A stretch of DNA of 64,000 nt from contig UBTY01000030.1 of assembly GCA_900468535.1 (NCBI GenBank), positions 38,696 to 102,695 on the forward strand. Direction: 5' to 3'. The notes under the pieces are model-generated. The model was not told the DNA's origin. It was given only the letters and a program-made list of their open reading frames with translations, and did not search any database. This stretch comes from Hyphomicrobiales bacterium. GTDB lineage: Bacteria; Pseudomonadota; Alphaproteobacteria; Rhizobiales; Rhizobiaceae. Position numbers and translations under genes: made by a program. Positions 53,097 to 62,491 of this stretch are shown in pieces. The first letter of the stretch is position 1, and each line of letters starts with the position of its first letter.

Positions 53097-53228
53097 CTAG
53101 CGTTGAGGTTGCTGTTGCGTCGGACGCGGTGATTGCTGTTCGGGACGAACCTGACGCCATTCGTTTTCGAGCTGGTCGACGACATGCTGTGGAATGGTCG
53201 GCTGATTGCTGTTGGCCGGCTGCTGCAT
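53097..53228 (-). CDS. Small Gln/Pro-rich protein, 43 aa
   Basis: ATG 53228 has a perfect GGAGGAG 3 nt upstream and opens a 43-codon frame that starts MQQPANSNQPTIPQHVVDQ and ends in a Gln/Pro/Arg-rich tail. It is antisense to the rest of the cluster, between the terminase and the endolysin. No family is recognised. Confidence 0.55.
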   Translation of the reverse strand: MQQPANSNQPTIPQHVVDQLENEWRQVRPEQQSPRPTQQQPQR

Positions 53229-53378
53229 GCTCTCCTCCAAGGGCTTGATGTGACGGTGATTCAATCACTGGCACGGCTTAAACCATCTGTAAATCAGGCG
53301 CTTAAACACTTTAAACGATTGAATTAAATTTAATCGATTGAGGCGCAGGGCGCCGTACCACTTTTTGAGGCTGACATT

Positions 53379-54065
53379 ATGGTTATCCACATCGACAGGC
53401 GCTTCTTCTTCGACACGGCGCGCGATGCGCTTTTCAAGGGAACGCTTAATCAGCCGCAGGTGGAAGGCATGACGGCGATCCTCGATTTCTGGGAAGCGCG
53501 GATGGCGGACGCCGATCCGCGTTGGCTCGCTTACATCCTGGCGACCGCCTACCACGAGACCGCCTATACGATGCAGCCGGTGCGCGAGACGCTGGCAACG
53601 ACGGATGCAAGGGCGATCGAAATCCTGGAGAATGCCTATGCGGCGGGCAAGCTATCCTGGGTGAAGACCCCGTACTGGCGACCGGATGAAGACGGCAAGA
53701 GCTGGCTCGGTCGCGGTCTGGTGCAGCTCACCCACAAGCGGAACTACGAGGCGATGAGCAAGCTGACAGGCATCGATCTCGTCGCCGAACCGGACCGGGC
53801 GATGGAGATGGATGCCGCCGTTTCGATCCTGATCGAAGGCATGGTGCAGGGCTCCTTTGCCAATCACAAGCTCGCTGACCACCTGAATGACACCACCGAC
53901 GACTGGGTCAATGCCCGTCGCATCGTCAACGGCACCGATCGGGCCGAAAAGCTCGCCGGCTACGGCAAGACCTTCCTTGCGGCGATCCGCCGCGAAGAGC
54001 CGGCGGCGCCGCTTGCGCGGTTGAAGGCCTGGCTCCTGCGTGCTATCGCGCGGGTCTTCGGCTAG
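53379..54065 (+). CDS. GH19-type endolysin (peptidoglycan hydrolase)
   Basis: A 228-aa protein of the chitinase class I/lysozyme-like group found in phages: AYILATAYHETAYTMQPV holds a catalytic Glu, and GRGLVQLTHKRNYEAMSKLTGIDLV matches the conserved centre. No signal peptide is present. The last 30 residues (ARLKAWLLRAIARVFG) form an amphipathic helix. In GTA clusters such enzymes release particles. An AT-rich stretch just upstream likely holds its promoter. Confidence 0.85.
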   Translation: MVIHIDRRFFFDTARDALFKGTLNQPQVEGMTAILDFWEARMADADPRWLAYILATAYHETAYTMQPVRETLATTDARAIEILENAYAAGKLSWVKTPYWRPDEDGKSWLGRGLVQLTHKRNYEAMSKLTGIDLVAEPDRAMEMDAAVSILIEGMVQGSFANHKLADHLNDTTDDWVNARRIVNGTDRAEKLAGYGKTFLAAIRREEPAAPLARLKAWLLRAIARVFG

Positions 54066-54085
54066 ACCTTCGCAGGGAGTTCCGC

Positions 54086-54394
54086 GTGATCCGCCATATC
54101 GTCTTCTTCACTGCGCCCGCGGAGCAACTGGAAAAAGTGCGCGCCGGCCTGTCGATCCTGACGGCAATTCCGCATGCCCGCCTGCTGGAGATCGGAACCA
54201 ACATCAAGACTGACCAGCTCGGCACCGAGGTCGACCTCGTGGTCTACGGCGAATTCGACGATGAGGCGGCCCTTGCCGCCTACAAGGCGCATCCTGATTA
54301 CCAGCGCTCGATCGACCTCGTGCGCCCCATCCGCGAAATGCGGATGGCAGCGGATTACGAGAGCGACGCGGCGGCAAAGCAGCCGTTGCAGTGA
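54086..54394 (+). CDS. Dabb-family protein (stress-responsive A/B barrel)
   Basis: A 102-aa Dabb domain protein: IRHIVFFTAPAEQLEKVRAGL, EVDLVVYGEFDDEAALAAYKAHPDYQ, with the conserved His in IRHIV and AHPDY. The role is unknown in bacteria. It starts with GTG 54086, after GGGAG. It is inside the GTA cluster but is not a phage protein. Confidence 0.85.
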   Translation: MIRHIVFFTAPAEQLEKVRAGLSILTAIPHARLLEIGTNIKTDQLGTEVDLVVYGEFDDEAALAAYKAHPDYQRSIDLVRPIREMRMAADYESDAAAKQPLQ

Positions 54395-54450
54395 TATTGC
54401 CGCAGCCCTGCTCCTCGAGAGGCAGACGCTGAACACCGCAACGAACGAGG

Positions 54451-55431
54451 TTAGCCAAGGGCGCTCTGGTCGGCGCAAATTCGGTCGATCAGGGCATCGA
54501 CGTCACCCCTTGGCGGGCGATTTTGAGCGAGGCGCTGTTTCAGGTGCATGATCGGTTCGGCCAGGATCTCATCCAGGCTCTCGGCGCATGTAAAGTCGCC
54601 TGCCACTTGCTTGACCTTCGAATTGTCGAAGATCGCGGTCCAGGCCTTGTCGCCTCTGAGCGGGCCTTCCCAGGCCGGATTGTATTTGATCAGCGTGTCG
54701 GTCGGCACGTGAACGATCTTCGCTTCGACGCCGAGCAGTCTGGCGATCGCCTTTTGAATGTCGTCCCAGATGTGGGCGCGGTCGGACGTGATGTGGAAAA
54801 TCTCGCGAAGCGCGGCCTGCTTGCCGAACAGCCCGACGAAGGGCACTGCGAGATCGACCGAGCGCGTCAGCGTCCAGGGCGTGTGTCCGTCGCCGGCAAC
54901 GATGATCGGGTCGCCATCGAGCAGGCGCCTCGCCATGATGTCGGCTTCGCCCATCATCATCGGCAAGCCGGTACGCACGGTGTGGCTGGGGCGCACGATC
55001 GTCCAGGCGAGGTTGTCTGATTTTGCGAGCAGCTCTTCGCAGGCAATCTTCGCCTGGCTGTAGGGCCAGTAAGGATTGATCGCCGGCGTCTTCTCGGTGA
55101 TCACGTAGTGACGCGCAGGCTTCTCGTAGACGGAGGCCGACGAGATGAAGATGTACTGGCCGCAATGGCCGGAAAACACCTCGATATCGCGCGCGATCTG
55201 ATCGGGCGTGAAGGCGATGAACTGGCAGACGACGTCATAGTTCGCCTTGGCGAGATCCGCGTAATCAGACGATCCGAGCTCACCGACGATCGAGGTGACG
55301 CCTGCAGGCAAAGGGCTTTGTCTCAGTCCGCGGTTGAAGACGCTGACACGATGACCTTCGGCAACGGCGCGCTCGACGCATGGGTAGGATATTTGGCCGG
55401 TGCCGCCAATGAAAAGGACATTCAAAGCCAT
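54451..55431 (-). CDS. NAD-dependent epimerase/dehydratase family protein
   Basis: A 326-aa extended-SDR enzyme: the NAD-binding motif GGTGQISYP at the N terminus, YIFISSASVY with the catalytic Ser, and the late YxxxK as YSQAK. It acts on a nucleotide-sugar or similar. The open frame upstream of ATG 55431 is non-conserved. It is opposite to the phage genes around it. Confidence 0.87.
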   Translation of the reverse strand: MALNVLFIGGTGQISYPCVERAVAEGHRVSVFNRGLRQSPLPAGVTSIVGELGSSDYADLAKANYDVVCQFIAFTPDQIARDIEVFSGHCGQYIFISSASVYEKPARHYVITEKTPAINPYWPYSQAKIACEELLAKSDNLAWTIVRPSHTVRTGLPMMMGEADIMARRLLDGDPIIVAGDGHTPWTLTRSVDLAVPFVGLFGKQAALREIFHITSDRAHIWDDIQKAIARLLGVEAKIVHVPTDTLIKYNPAWEGPLRGDKAWTAIFDNSKVKQVAGDFTCAESLDEILAEPIMHLKQRLAQNRPPRGDVDALIDRICADQSALG

Positions 55432-55622
55432 CTGGAAACCTCGGTATCTGACAGGCGGGATCTGGGCCACCTTCATAGCGCGAAAGGACTTCACCGTCTC
55501 CCGGCAAATCTGCGTGGTGGCGATCACACCCGGTCGTGGGGTGGCGAAAGGCCGCTTCCCGCCTATGTCAGAGGGTGTGGCCGACAGAAACGCCGAATGG
55601 CCGGGTGCGGAAGGAACACGCA

Positions 55623-56096
55623 ATGCATAAGAATACGATCTGCCTGTGGTTCGATAAGGACGCCGAGGCTGCGGCCCGCTTCTATGCCGAAGTCTTTCCC
55701 GACAGCGCCGTGAGCGCCGTCATTCGTGCGCCCGGAGACTATCCCGATGGCAAACAGGGAGACGTGCTGGTCGTCGAATTCACGGTCGTCGGCATTCCCT
55801 GCATGGGCCTGAACGGCGGCCCGACCTTCAAGCAGAGCGAGGCCTTCTCGTTTCAGATCGCAACCGAGAACCAGGAAGAGACCGACCGCTACTGGAATGC
55901 CATCGTCGGCAATGGTGGCCAGGAGAGCGAGTGCGGCTGGTGCAAGGACAGATGGGGTCTCTCATGGCAGATCACCCCGCGTGCTCTCACCGACGCCATG
56001 AAGGCCGGCGGCGCCGAAGCCAAGCGCGCGTTCGACGCGATGATGACCATGCGAAAGATCGACGTTGCCGCCATCGAGGCGGCGCGGCGGGGCTGA
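55623..56096 (+). CDS. VOC-family protein (PhnB/3-demethylubiquinone methyltransferase-like)
   Basis: A 157-aa single-domain protein of the PhnB-like group: TICLWFDKDAEAAARFYAEVFPDS at the start, the YPDGKQGDVLVVEFTV strand and the C-terminal DRWGLSWQITP. The annotated methyltransferase name for this group is historical; the activity is unknown. GGAAGGAAC precedes ATG 55623. Confidence 0.88.
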   Translation: MHKNTICLWFDKDAEAAARFYAEVFPDSAVSAVIRAPGDYPDGKQGDVLVVEFTVVGIPCMGLNGGPTFKQSEAFSFQIATENQEETDRYWNAIVGNGGQESECGWCKDRWGLSWQITPRALTDAMKAGGAEAKRAFDAMMTMRKIDVAAIEAARRG

Positions 56097-56227
56097 GTGC
56101 TGCCATCGCCCCGCATCTCCAGAGCCACCCTGACAAGCCATCGATCATGTGATGGAGACGTCAGTATCGACTTTATTCACCAATATATGAGACGCATGAG
56201 TCTCAGACTGGGGTAGGAGCGCGCTGC

Positions 56228-57484
56228 ATGGTGGTGGTGAGGGCTTTCGGGACGTCGTCCTCGGATGTGAAAAAGCGGGAAATGGAGCGTCTCGCGGCGC
56301 TGGAACAGCTCGACCTCCTCGATACCCCCAAGGACGAAGGCTTCGAGCGCATCGTCCGCTTGATCAAGCAGATCTTCGACGTCGATATCGGCCTGGTGTC
56401 CCTCATCGACGCGCATCGGCAGTGGTACAAGGCGTGTTCCGGGATGGGAGTGGACGAGGTTCCTGTTCAGGATACCTTCTGCCGTTATGTGGTCGATCGT
56501 GAGGAAGCAATCGTCGTGCAGGATGCGACCCGCGATCCGCGGTTCGCGCACAATCCCGCCGTGACGGGCGAAAGCCACATACGTTTCTATGCCGGGGTGC
56601 CGTTGAAAACCAAAGCTGGACACGTTGTCGGAACCGTATGTGCGATCGACCGCCGGACGAGATCGTTCGGTGCGAAGGATCTCTCGGTTCTCAACGAACT
56701 GGCGGGCGTCGCGATGGACCGGATCGAGTTGCTGCAGTCGGCCGCAACCGATGGCCTGACCGGTGCGTTGACCCGCCGCGCCTTTAGGCAGGAGGCCGAT
56801 CAAGTTCTGTCGCTCGCCTTGAGACATCAGCACGACGTGTCCTGCGTCGTACTGGACATAGACCATTTCAAGAGCGTCAACGATACCCATGGCCACGCTG
56901 CGGGAGACCAGGTGCTGCATGCGGTCGCCGAAACCTGCAAGGCCAACCTGCGGGCGGGCGATCTGTTCGGACGGCTTGGCGGCGAGGAGTTTGCCATCCT
57001 CCTTCCGCACATCAATCGTGACGGGGCCGCCGCAGTCGCCGAAAAGGTAAGGCTTGCGATCGCGTCCCGGCCGATCGCCGGAGACTTCGGCGAATTGAAC
57101 GTGACGGCAAGTTTCGGCATTTCGGCGCTTTCGATCATCACCAAGGACATCGAGACGATGTTGGCCCAGGCCGATGCCGCGATGTACCATGCCAAGCACC
57201 ACGGTCGAAACCGATGCGTATCGTGGAACGCGATTGGTGCCGATGGTCCGACCGGTTCCCGCCGTCGCGTCCTGAAAGCAGGGTCGATCATCTTCAACGA
57301 CCATCGCTCGACGATAGACTGCACCATAAAGTCGCTCGGCGTCGATAGCGCGGGGCTCTCCGTCTCCAGTTCCGCCGGCATACCTCCGGAATTCGTCCTG
57401 ATGATCAAGGGCGAGGGTTTCGAGACCAAATGCCGGATCGTGGCGCAGGACCGGCAAAGCATAGAAGTCGCCTTCAGCGCCTGA
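56228..57484 (+). CDS. Diguanylate cyclase with GAF, GGDEF and C-terminal PilZ-like domains
   Basis: A 418-aa protein: GAF sensor domain (about residues 22-165), GGDEF domain (about 170-330) with the active-site GGEEF at 251-255 and the inhibitory I-site RAGD at 242-245, and a C-terminal PilZ-like domain (about 340-418, RRRVLKAGSIIF... and ...VAFSA). The product would be c-di-GMP. The PilZ D/NxSxxG motif is degenerate (VDSAGLS), so ligand binding there is uncertain. It stands between terminase and portal genes and has no phage function. Confidence 0.88.
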   Translation: MVVVRAFGTSSSDVKKREMERLAALEQLDLLDTPKDEGFERIVRLIKQIFDVDIGLVSLIDAHRQWYKACSGMGVDEVPVQDTFCRYVVDREEAIVVQDATRDPRFAHNPAVTGESHIRFYAGVPLKTKAGHVVGTVCAIDRRTRSFGAKDLSVLNELAGVAMDRIELLQSAATDGLTGALTRRAFRQEADQVLSLALRHQHDVSCVVLDIDHFKSVNDTHGHAAGDQVLHAVAETCKANLRAGDLFGRLGGEEFAILLPHINRDGAAAVAEKVRLAIASRPIAGDFGELNVTASFGISALSIITKDIETMLAQADAAMYHAKHHGRNRCVSWNAIGADGPTGSRRRVLKAGSIIFNDHRSTIDCTIKSLGVDSAGLSVSSSAGIPPEFVLMIKGEGFETKCRIVAQDRQSIEVAFSA

Positions 57485-57591
57485 TCTGGCTCCATCGATA
57501 CTGGCTGGCTGTAAATCCGATCCGCGTGGTCACACGCGGTTCTGTCATCACGCCGCCCTGTTGAGAGCCCGCTAACTCCAGGAAATCAACC

Positions 57592-58749
57592 ATGAGATTG
57601 AGATCATTGCTGCCGTGGGGCTCCACGGCGGGTCGCAGGACCGTGCCCGAGAAGAAGGCGACAGGCGGCTTCATGTCGCTGACGGCAGAGGGGCGGGCGA
57701 GCTGGACTGGCCGCTCATACGCCGCCCTTTCACGTGAGGGCTTCATGAAGAACCCGGTCGCGCATCGCAGCGTCCGGCTGGTCGCGGAAGCCGCCGCCTC
57801 GGTGCCGTGGCTGCTCTATGAGGGCGATCGCGAGCGGCCGGATCATGCCATCCTCTCGCTGCTTGCCCAGCCGAACGGACGCATGGGCGGACCCGATTTC
57901 TTCGAGGCACTGTATGGGCACCTGCTTCTGTCGGGCAACGCCTATGTCGAACCGCTGCTGGTCGGCGGAAACCTGCGCGAGCTGCATCTGCTGCGGCCCG
58001 ATCGCATCGGCATTGTCGACGGCAGGGATGGTTGGCCTGAGGCTTACGACTATCGCGCCGGCGGTTCCGTGCGTCGCTTTCCGGCGGAGACGGAAGGGCT
58101 TGGCCTGCTGCACCTGAAGCTCTTCCATCCACTCGACGATCATCTCGGTTTCCCGCCGCTGGCAGCCGCCCAGGTGGCGCTCGATCTCTCCAATGCGGCG
58201 GCGACCTGGAACAAGGCGCTGCTCGACAATTCGGCCCGACCTTCAGGCGCGCTGGTCTACCAGCCGAAGGAAGGCGGCAATCTCTCGCCCGACCAGTACG
58301 AGCGGCTGAAGCAGGAACTCGACGAGGGCTATTCCGGCCCGATGCGCGCCGGACGTCCGCTGCTCCTCGAAGGCGGGCTCGACTGGAAGTCGATGGGGCT
58401 ATCGCCGAAGGACATGGATTTCGTCGAGGCCCGCAATGGCGCCGCCCGCGACATCGCGCTCGCCTTCGGCGTGCCCCCGATGCTGCTCGGCATTCCCGGC
58501 GACAACACCTATGCCAACTATCAGGAAGCAAACCGCGCCTTCTACCGGCTGACCGTGCTGCCGATGCTGACGCGCACCGCCGCCTCGCTCTCCGCCTGGC
58601 TCTCCGGACATTACGAGGACCGCCTGCGGCTAGAGCCCGATCTCGACAAGGTCGCGGGGCTTGCGGCCGAGCGCGATCAGCTATGGACGCGGGTGGGAAG
58701 TGCGGCCTTTCTCACAGACGAGGAGAAGCGGCAGGCGGTGGGGTATTGA
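57592..58749 (+). CDS. Phage portal protein (HK97 family, GTA g3-like)
   Basis: A 385-aa HK97-type portal: N-terminal segment with NPVAHRSVRLVAEAAASVPW, the central LLLSGNAYVEPLL and LHLLRPDRIGIV, and the C-terminal GVPPMLLGIPGDNTYANYQEANRAFYRLTVLPM. It forms the dodecameric ring for DNA entry into the head. It is the first head gene after the 4.5-kb cargo block. Confidence 0.93.
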   Translation: MRLRSLLPWGSTAGRRTVPEKKATGGFMSLTAEGRASWTGRSYAALSREGFMKNPVAHRSVRLVAEAAASVPWLLYEGDRERPDHAILSLLAQPNGRMGGPDFFEALYGHLLLSGNAYVEPLLVGGNLRELHLLRPDRIGIVDGRDGWPEAYDYRAGGSVRRFPAETEGLGLLHLKLFHPLDDHLGFPPLAAAQVALDLSNAAATWNKALLDNSARPSGALVYQPKEGGNLSPDQYERLKQELDEGYSGPMRAGRPLLLEGGLDWKSMGLSPKDMDFVEARNGAARDIALAFGVPPMLLGIPGDNTYANYQEANRAFYRLTVLPMLTRTAASLSAWLSGHYEDRLRLEPDLDKVAGLAAERDQLWTRVGSAAFLTDEEKRQAVGY

Positions 58750-58874
58750 GGCAGCAGCGGTCGCTCTTTCCTCTTTCATTTCGAGGAACAGCCTGCCTAT
58801 TGTCGCATGAATGGTCTTGCGGGGCCGATATCCACGGAACGTGCAGTTCAAGACACAGACCACAAGGATCGACG

Positions 58875-59453
58875 ATGGATGCGGGTTTCCCCGAGGGATT
58901 GACCTACGTGCCCGAATTTCTGTCGGAGGCGGCGTCGAAAGCGCTGGCTGATGCGTTGGACGCAGATGAATGGAACCGGACTCTCAAACGGCGCGTCCAG
59001 CATTTCGGCTACCGCTATGACTACCGCGCACGGTCCGTGGAAGCGGATGCCTATCTCGGGCCACTGCCGGATTGGCTCGCAACCGTTGCCCAACGGCTCG
59101 TTGGTGAGGGGCATTTTCATCAGGCGCCGGATCAGGTGATCGCAAATGAATACTGGCCAGGGCAGGGCATCAGCGCCCACGTGGATTGCGTGCCATGCTT
59201 CGGCGGCAGCATTGTTTCTCTAAGCCTGCTGTCCCCCTGCGAGATGATCTTCCGGAATCCCGAGACCTGGGATCGCCGGTCTATCATGTTGCAGCCCGGT
59301 GCCTTGCTGAAGATGGAGGGACCGGCGCGCTATCAATGGACGCATGAGATCCCGGCGCGGTTGGCCGATACTGTCGATGGCGAACGGCGTTTGCGTGGGC
59401 GGCGAATCTCTCTGACGTTCCGCAACGTCACGCTTGGCGAAAACCCGACTTAG
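58875..59453 (+). CDS. AlkB-type 2-oxoglutarate/Fe(II) dioxygenase
   Basis: A 192-aa enzyme of the AlkB family. The Fe ligands are His102 and Asp104 (AHVDCV) and His157 (WTHEIP), and the 2-oxoglutarate Arg is in RRISLTFR. It would repair alkylated DNA or RNA bases, or act on proteins as some AlkB homologues do. It interrupts the GTA genes between portal and DUF6107, and is co-oriented with them. Confidence 0.88.
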   Translation: MDAGFPEGLTYVPEFLSEAASKALADALDADEWNRTLKRRVQHFGYRYDYRARSVEADAYLGPLPDWLATVAQRLVGEGHFHQAPDQVIANEYWPGQGISAHVDCVPCFGGSIVSLSLLSPCEMIFRNPETWDRRSIMLQPGALLKMEGPARYQWTHEIPARLADTVDGERRLRGRRISLTFRNVTLGENPT

Positions 59454-59637
59454 CGCCATGCGTCTGAGGACGCTCTATCTCATTGAACCTGCGGATGATC
59501 GACCAAGCGCAAACTCGAACCGACTTTAACCGCCAGATTCGATCTGGGAGCAAACCGCACGAAGCGATTCAAAAGACTCGCATAACGGCGCCGATCGTTG
59601 GCTGGTTTTTGCCCGTCTTCAACCAAGGATCCCTGCG

Positions 59638-59955
59638 ATGACAGACCTTTCCAACGATGCCGGGCTCTGGGCGACCAGGGCGCTCGGCGCGTCGGCGGGG
59701 GCGGCGGTGTCGCTCGTCTACCTCCTGCCGAAAAGCCGGCGGGAGGCCGCGAGCCGCTTCTTCACCGGCCTTGCCTGCGGGACAATCTTCGGCGGCCCGA
59801 CCGGTATCTGGATTGCCGAAAGGCTGGCGCTGGCGGATCGCCTCTCGGCCTCGGAGGTGGTGCTGTCGGGATCGGCGGCGGCAAGCCTCTGTGCCTGGTG
59901 GGGTCTCGGCATCCTGTCGCGCATCGCCGGACGATACGGCGCGCGCGGGCGCTAG
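59638..59955 (+). CDS. DUF6107-family membrane protein of the GTA cluster
   Basis: A 105-aa protein with two or three predicted membrane segments (about residues 15-30, 42-62 and 75-98) and a positively charged C terminus. It is the small membrane protein found in rhizobial GTA clusters between portal and protease; a holin-like role is possible but not shown. Confidence 0.78.
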   Translation: MTDLSNDAGLWATRALGASAGAAVSLVYLLPKSRREAASRFFTGLACGTIFGGPTGIWIAERLALADRLSASEVVLSGSAAASLCAWWGLGILSRIAGRYGARGR

Positions 59956-59990
59956 TCCGCAAGACCATTCCAACAAACGAGGAGAGCATC

Positions 59991-60575
59991 ATGACCGCAA
60001 GCCGCGCGCTGGCGCGATCACCCATGGGCGCGGATACGCGCAAGTTCGCCAATCTGGAGCTCAGGGGGCTGAAGCGCGATGGCAGCTTTTCCGGCTATGC
60101 CAGCGTCTTCGGTGAAGTCGATCTCGGCAAGGATGCGATCGAGCGCGGCGCCTTCCGTAAGTCCTTAGCCGAACGCGGGGCGGGCGGGGTGCGTATGCTC
60201 TTCCAGCATGACCCGGCCGAACCGATCGGCGCCTGGAAGACGATCCGCGAGGACAGCCGCGGCCTCTATGTCGAGGGCATGCTTGCCGAGGGCGTCTCCC
60301 GGGCACGCGAGGTGCACCAGCTCCTGAAGAACGGCGCGCTCGACGGGCTTTCGATCGGCTTCCGCACCGTGCGCGCCAAGACCGATGCGAAGTCGGGTGT
60401 GCGCCGCATCCTCGAAGCCGACCTCTGGGAGATCTCGATCGTGACCTTCCCGATGCTGCCGTCGGCGCGCGTGCAGAACATCAAGAATGCGCGGTGGTTC
60501 CGCGACAAGGAGACCGAGCTGGTCCGCGCCATGCGCCGGGCCGCCCGGATGATGCTGACAGAAACCTTCAGATAG
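59991..60575 (+). CDS. HK97-family prohead protease (GTA g4-like)
   Basis: A 194-aa maturation protease. The catalytic residues are His73 in FQHDP and Ser121 in LDGLSIGF. It cleaves the capsid precursor during head assembly. GAGGAG precedes ATG 59991, and the capsid gene follows 12 bp later. Confidence 0.92.
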   Translation: MTASRALARSPMGADTRKFANLELRGLKRDGSFSGYASVFGEVDLGKDAIERGAFRKSLAERGAGGVRMLFQHDPAEPIGAWKTIREDSRGLYVEGMLAEGVSRAREVHQLLKNGALDGLSIGFRTVRAKTDAKSGVRRILEADLWEISIVTFPMLPSARVQNIKNARWFRDKETELVRAMRRAARMMLTETFR

Positions 60576-60587
60576 GAAAAACGGGAC

Positions 60588-61847
60588 ATGACCGACATGC
60601 ATGAGACAGGTTCGCTGATCGCGCCGGAGATCAAGGCGGCGCCCGAGATGACGGCAGCCTTCGACGAGTTCATGGAGGCGTTCGAAGCCTTCAAGGACAC
60701 GAACGATCGCCGGCTTGGTGAGATCGAGGAGAAGCTGACGGCCGATGTCGTCACCCGCGACAAGATGGACCGCATCACGAGGGCCATGGACGAGCAGAAG
60801 AAGGTGCTCGACCAGCTCGCGCTGAAGAAGGCGCGGCCGCCGCTCGGCCGAGGTGGCGGAAACGGCGTCGAGGCGAACGAGCACAAGGCGGCGTTCGAGC
60901 ACTATATCCGCCGCGGCGACGAGGCCGGCTTGCGCGAGCTTGAGGCGAAGGCGATGTCGGCGGGGTCAGGGAGCGATGGCGGCTATCTCGTGCCGCCCGA
61001 AACGGACACCGAGATCGGCCGCCGCCTCTCCGTCGTTTCGCCGATCCGCTCGCTTGCGACCGTCCGCCAGGTCTCCGGCTCCGTGCTGAAGAAGCCGTTT
61101 GCGACCTCGGGCATGGCGGCCGGCTGGGTGGCCGAGGCGGCTGCCCGCCCGCAGACGTCAAGCGCGCAATTGGCCGAACTCTCCTTCCCGACCATGGAAC
61201 TCTACGCCATGCCGGCTGCAACGCAGGCGTTGCTTGACGATGCCGCTGTCGATATCGAGGCCTGGATCTCGAGCGAGGTCGATACCGTCTTTGCCGAACA
61301 GGAAGGCACGGCCTTCGTCAACGGCGACGGCACCAACAAGCCGAAGGGCTTCCTCGCCTATACCGCGGTCGCCGACAGCGCCTGGAGCTGGGGCAATCTC
61401 GGCTATATCGCGACGGGTGCCGCTGGCGCCTTCAAGACCACGGGGGCCTCCGACACATTGATCGAGACGATTTACTCCCTGAAGGCGGGGCATCGGCAAA
61501 ACGCCAACTTCGTGATGAACCGCAAGACCCAGGCCGAAGTGCGCAAGCTCAAGGATGGCGACGGCCGTTATCTCTGGCAGCCGCCGGCAACGGCCGGCGA
61601 GGCGGCGTCGCTGGTTGGTTTCCCGGTTGTCGAGGCGGAAGACATGCCGGATATCGCGGCCAATGCGCTGCCGATTGCCTTCGGTGACTTCCGCGCCGGC
61701 TATCTCGTCGTCGACCGCACCGGCGTGCGCGTGCTGCGCGATCCCTATTCCGCCAAGCCCTACGTGCTCTTCTACACGACCAAGCGCGTCGGTGGCGGGG
61801 TGCAGAACTTCGAGGCGATAAAGCTCATCAAGTTCGCCGTGAGCTGA
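60588..61847 (+). CDS. HK97-family major capsid protein (GTA g5-like)
   Basis: A 419-aa protein: N-terminal coiled-coil delta region (about residues 20-105, to be removed by the protease), then the HK97 capsid fold with SGSDGGYLVPPETDTEI, a long E-loop and the C-terminal FGDFRAGYLVVDRTGVRVLRDPYSAKPYVLFYTTKRVGGGVQNFEAIKL in pieces. It forms the GTA head shell. Confidence 0.95.
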   Translation: MTDMHETGSLIAPEIKAAPEMTAAFDEFMEAFEAFKDTNDRRLGEIEEKLTADVVTRDKMDRITRAMDEQKKVLDQLALKKARPPLGRGGGNGVEANEHKAAFEHYIRRGDEAGLRELEAKAMSAGSGSDGGYLVPPETDTEIGRRLSVVSPIRSLATVRQVSGSVLKKPFATSGMAAGWVAEAAARPQTSSAQLAELSFPTMELYAMPAATQALLDDAAVDIEAWISSEVDTVFAEQEGTAFVNGDGTNKPKGFLAYTAVADSAWSWGNLGYIATGAAGAFKTTGASDTLIETIYSLKAGHRQNANFVMNRKTQAEVRKLKDGDGRYLWQPPATAGEAASLVGFPVVEAEDMPDIAANALPIAFGDFRAGYLVVDRTGVRVLRDPYSAKPYVLFYTTKRVGGGVQNFEAIKLIKFAVS

Positions 61848-61921
61848 GCACGGCAGGGCGGGTGCGGCTGCCCGCATCCGCCTGCCGAACATGCCTGCGC
61901 CACACCAATTCAGGATCGTCC

Positions 61922-62491
61922 ATGACCTATGCACTGATTACTCCGCCTGTCGCGGAAGCGCTGACGCTTGCCGAGGTGAAGGCCCATTTGCGGCTCGACG
62001 ACGGCAACGAAGACACGCTGCTGGCCTCGCTGATCCGCGTCGCCCGCGAGCATCTGGAGCGCACGACAGGCCTCTGCCTGATCACGCAGATCTGGCGCCT
62101 CCATCTTGAATCGATACCTGAAGATCGTGTGATTCAGATTGCCAAGGGGCCGGTGCAAGCGATTGAAAGCTTGAGCATTTACGATGAGGCCGGCGAGGAG
62201 CTGGCCTTGCCCGCGACCGGTCATGTACTCGACGGCAATGCTCGGCCGGCGCGTCTGGTGCTTGATCGAAACCTGAACCCTACCATTGCCGCGAACGGGA
62301 TCGAGATCGATTTTTCCGCCGGCTTCGGCGAGAGCGGCGCAGAGGTGCCTGATACGCTGAAGCGGGCGATGCTGATGCATGTCGCCCAGATGTTCGCCTT
62401 CCGGGGTGCGGTGGCCGTCGAGGATCAGCCGGCGGACATCCCTCTTGGCTACGACCGGCTCGTCGCACCGTTCCTGATGCGGAGGCTCTGA
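61922..62491 (+). CDS. Head-tail connector protein (gp6-like, GTA g6)
   Basis: A 189-aa protein of the phage head-tail connector family: LTLAEVKAHLRLDDGNEDTLLASLI at the start and a helical C terminus (LKRAMLMHVAQMF). It connects portal and tail. Its stop overlaps the next start (TGATG). Confidence 0.9.
   Translation: MTYALITPPVAEALTLAEVKAHLRLDDGNEDTLLASLIRVAREHLERTTGLCLITQIWRLHLESIPEDRVIQIAKGPVQAIESLSIYDEAGEELALPATGHVLDGNARPARLVLDRNLNPTIAANGIEIDFSAGFGESGAEVPDTLKRAMLMHVAQMFAFRGAVAVEDQPADIPLGYDRLVAPFLMRRL

Noticed and set aside
56177..57457. 426-codon open frame on the minus strand
   Set aside because: Antisense to the diguanylate cyclase, whose GAF, GGDEF and PilZ-like motifs are clear on the plus strand.
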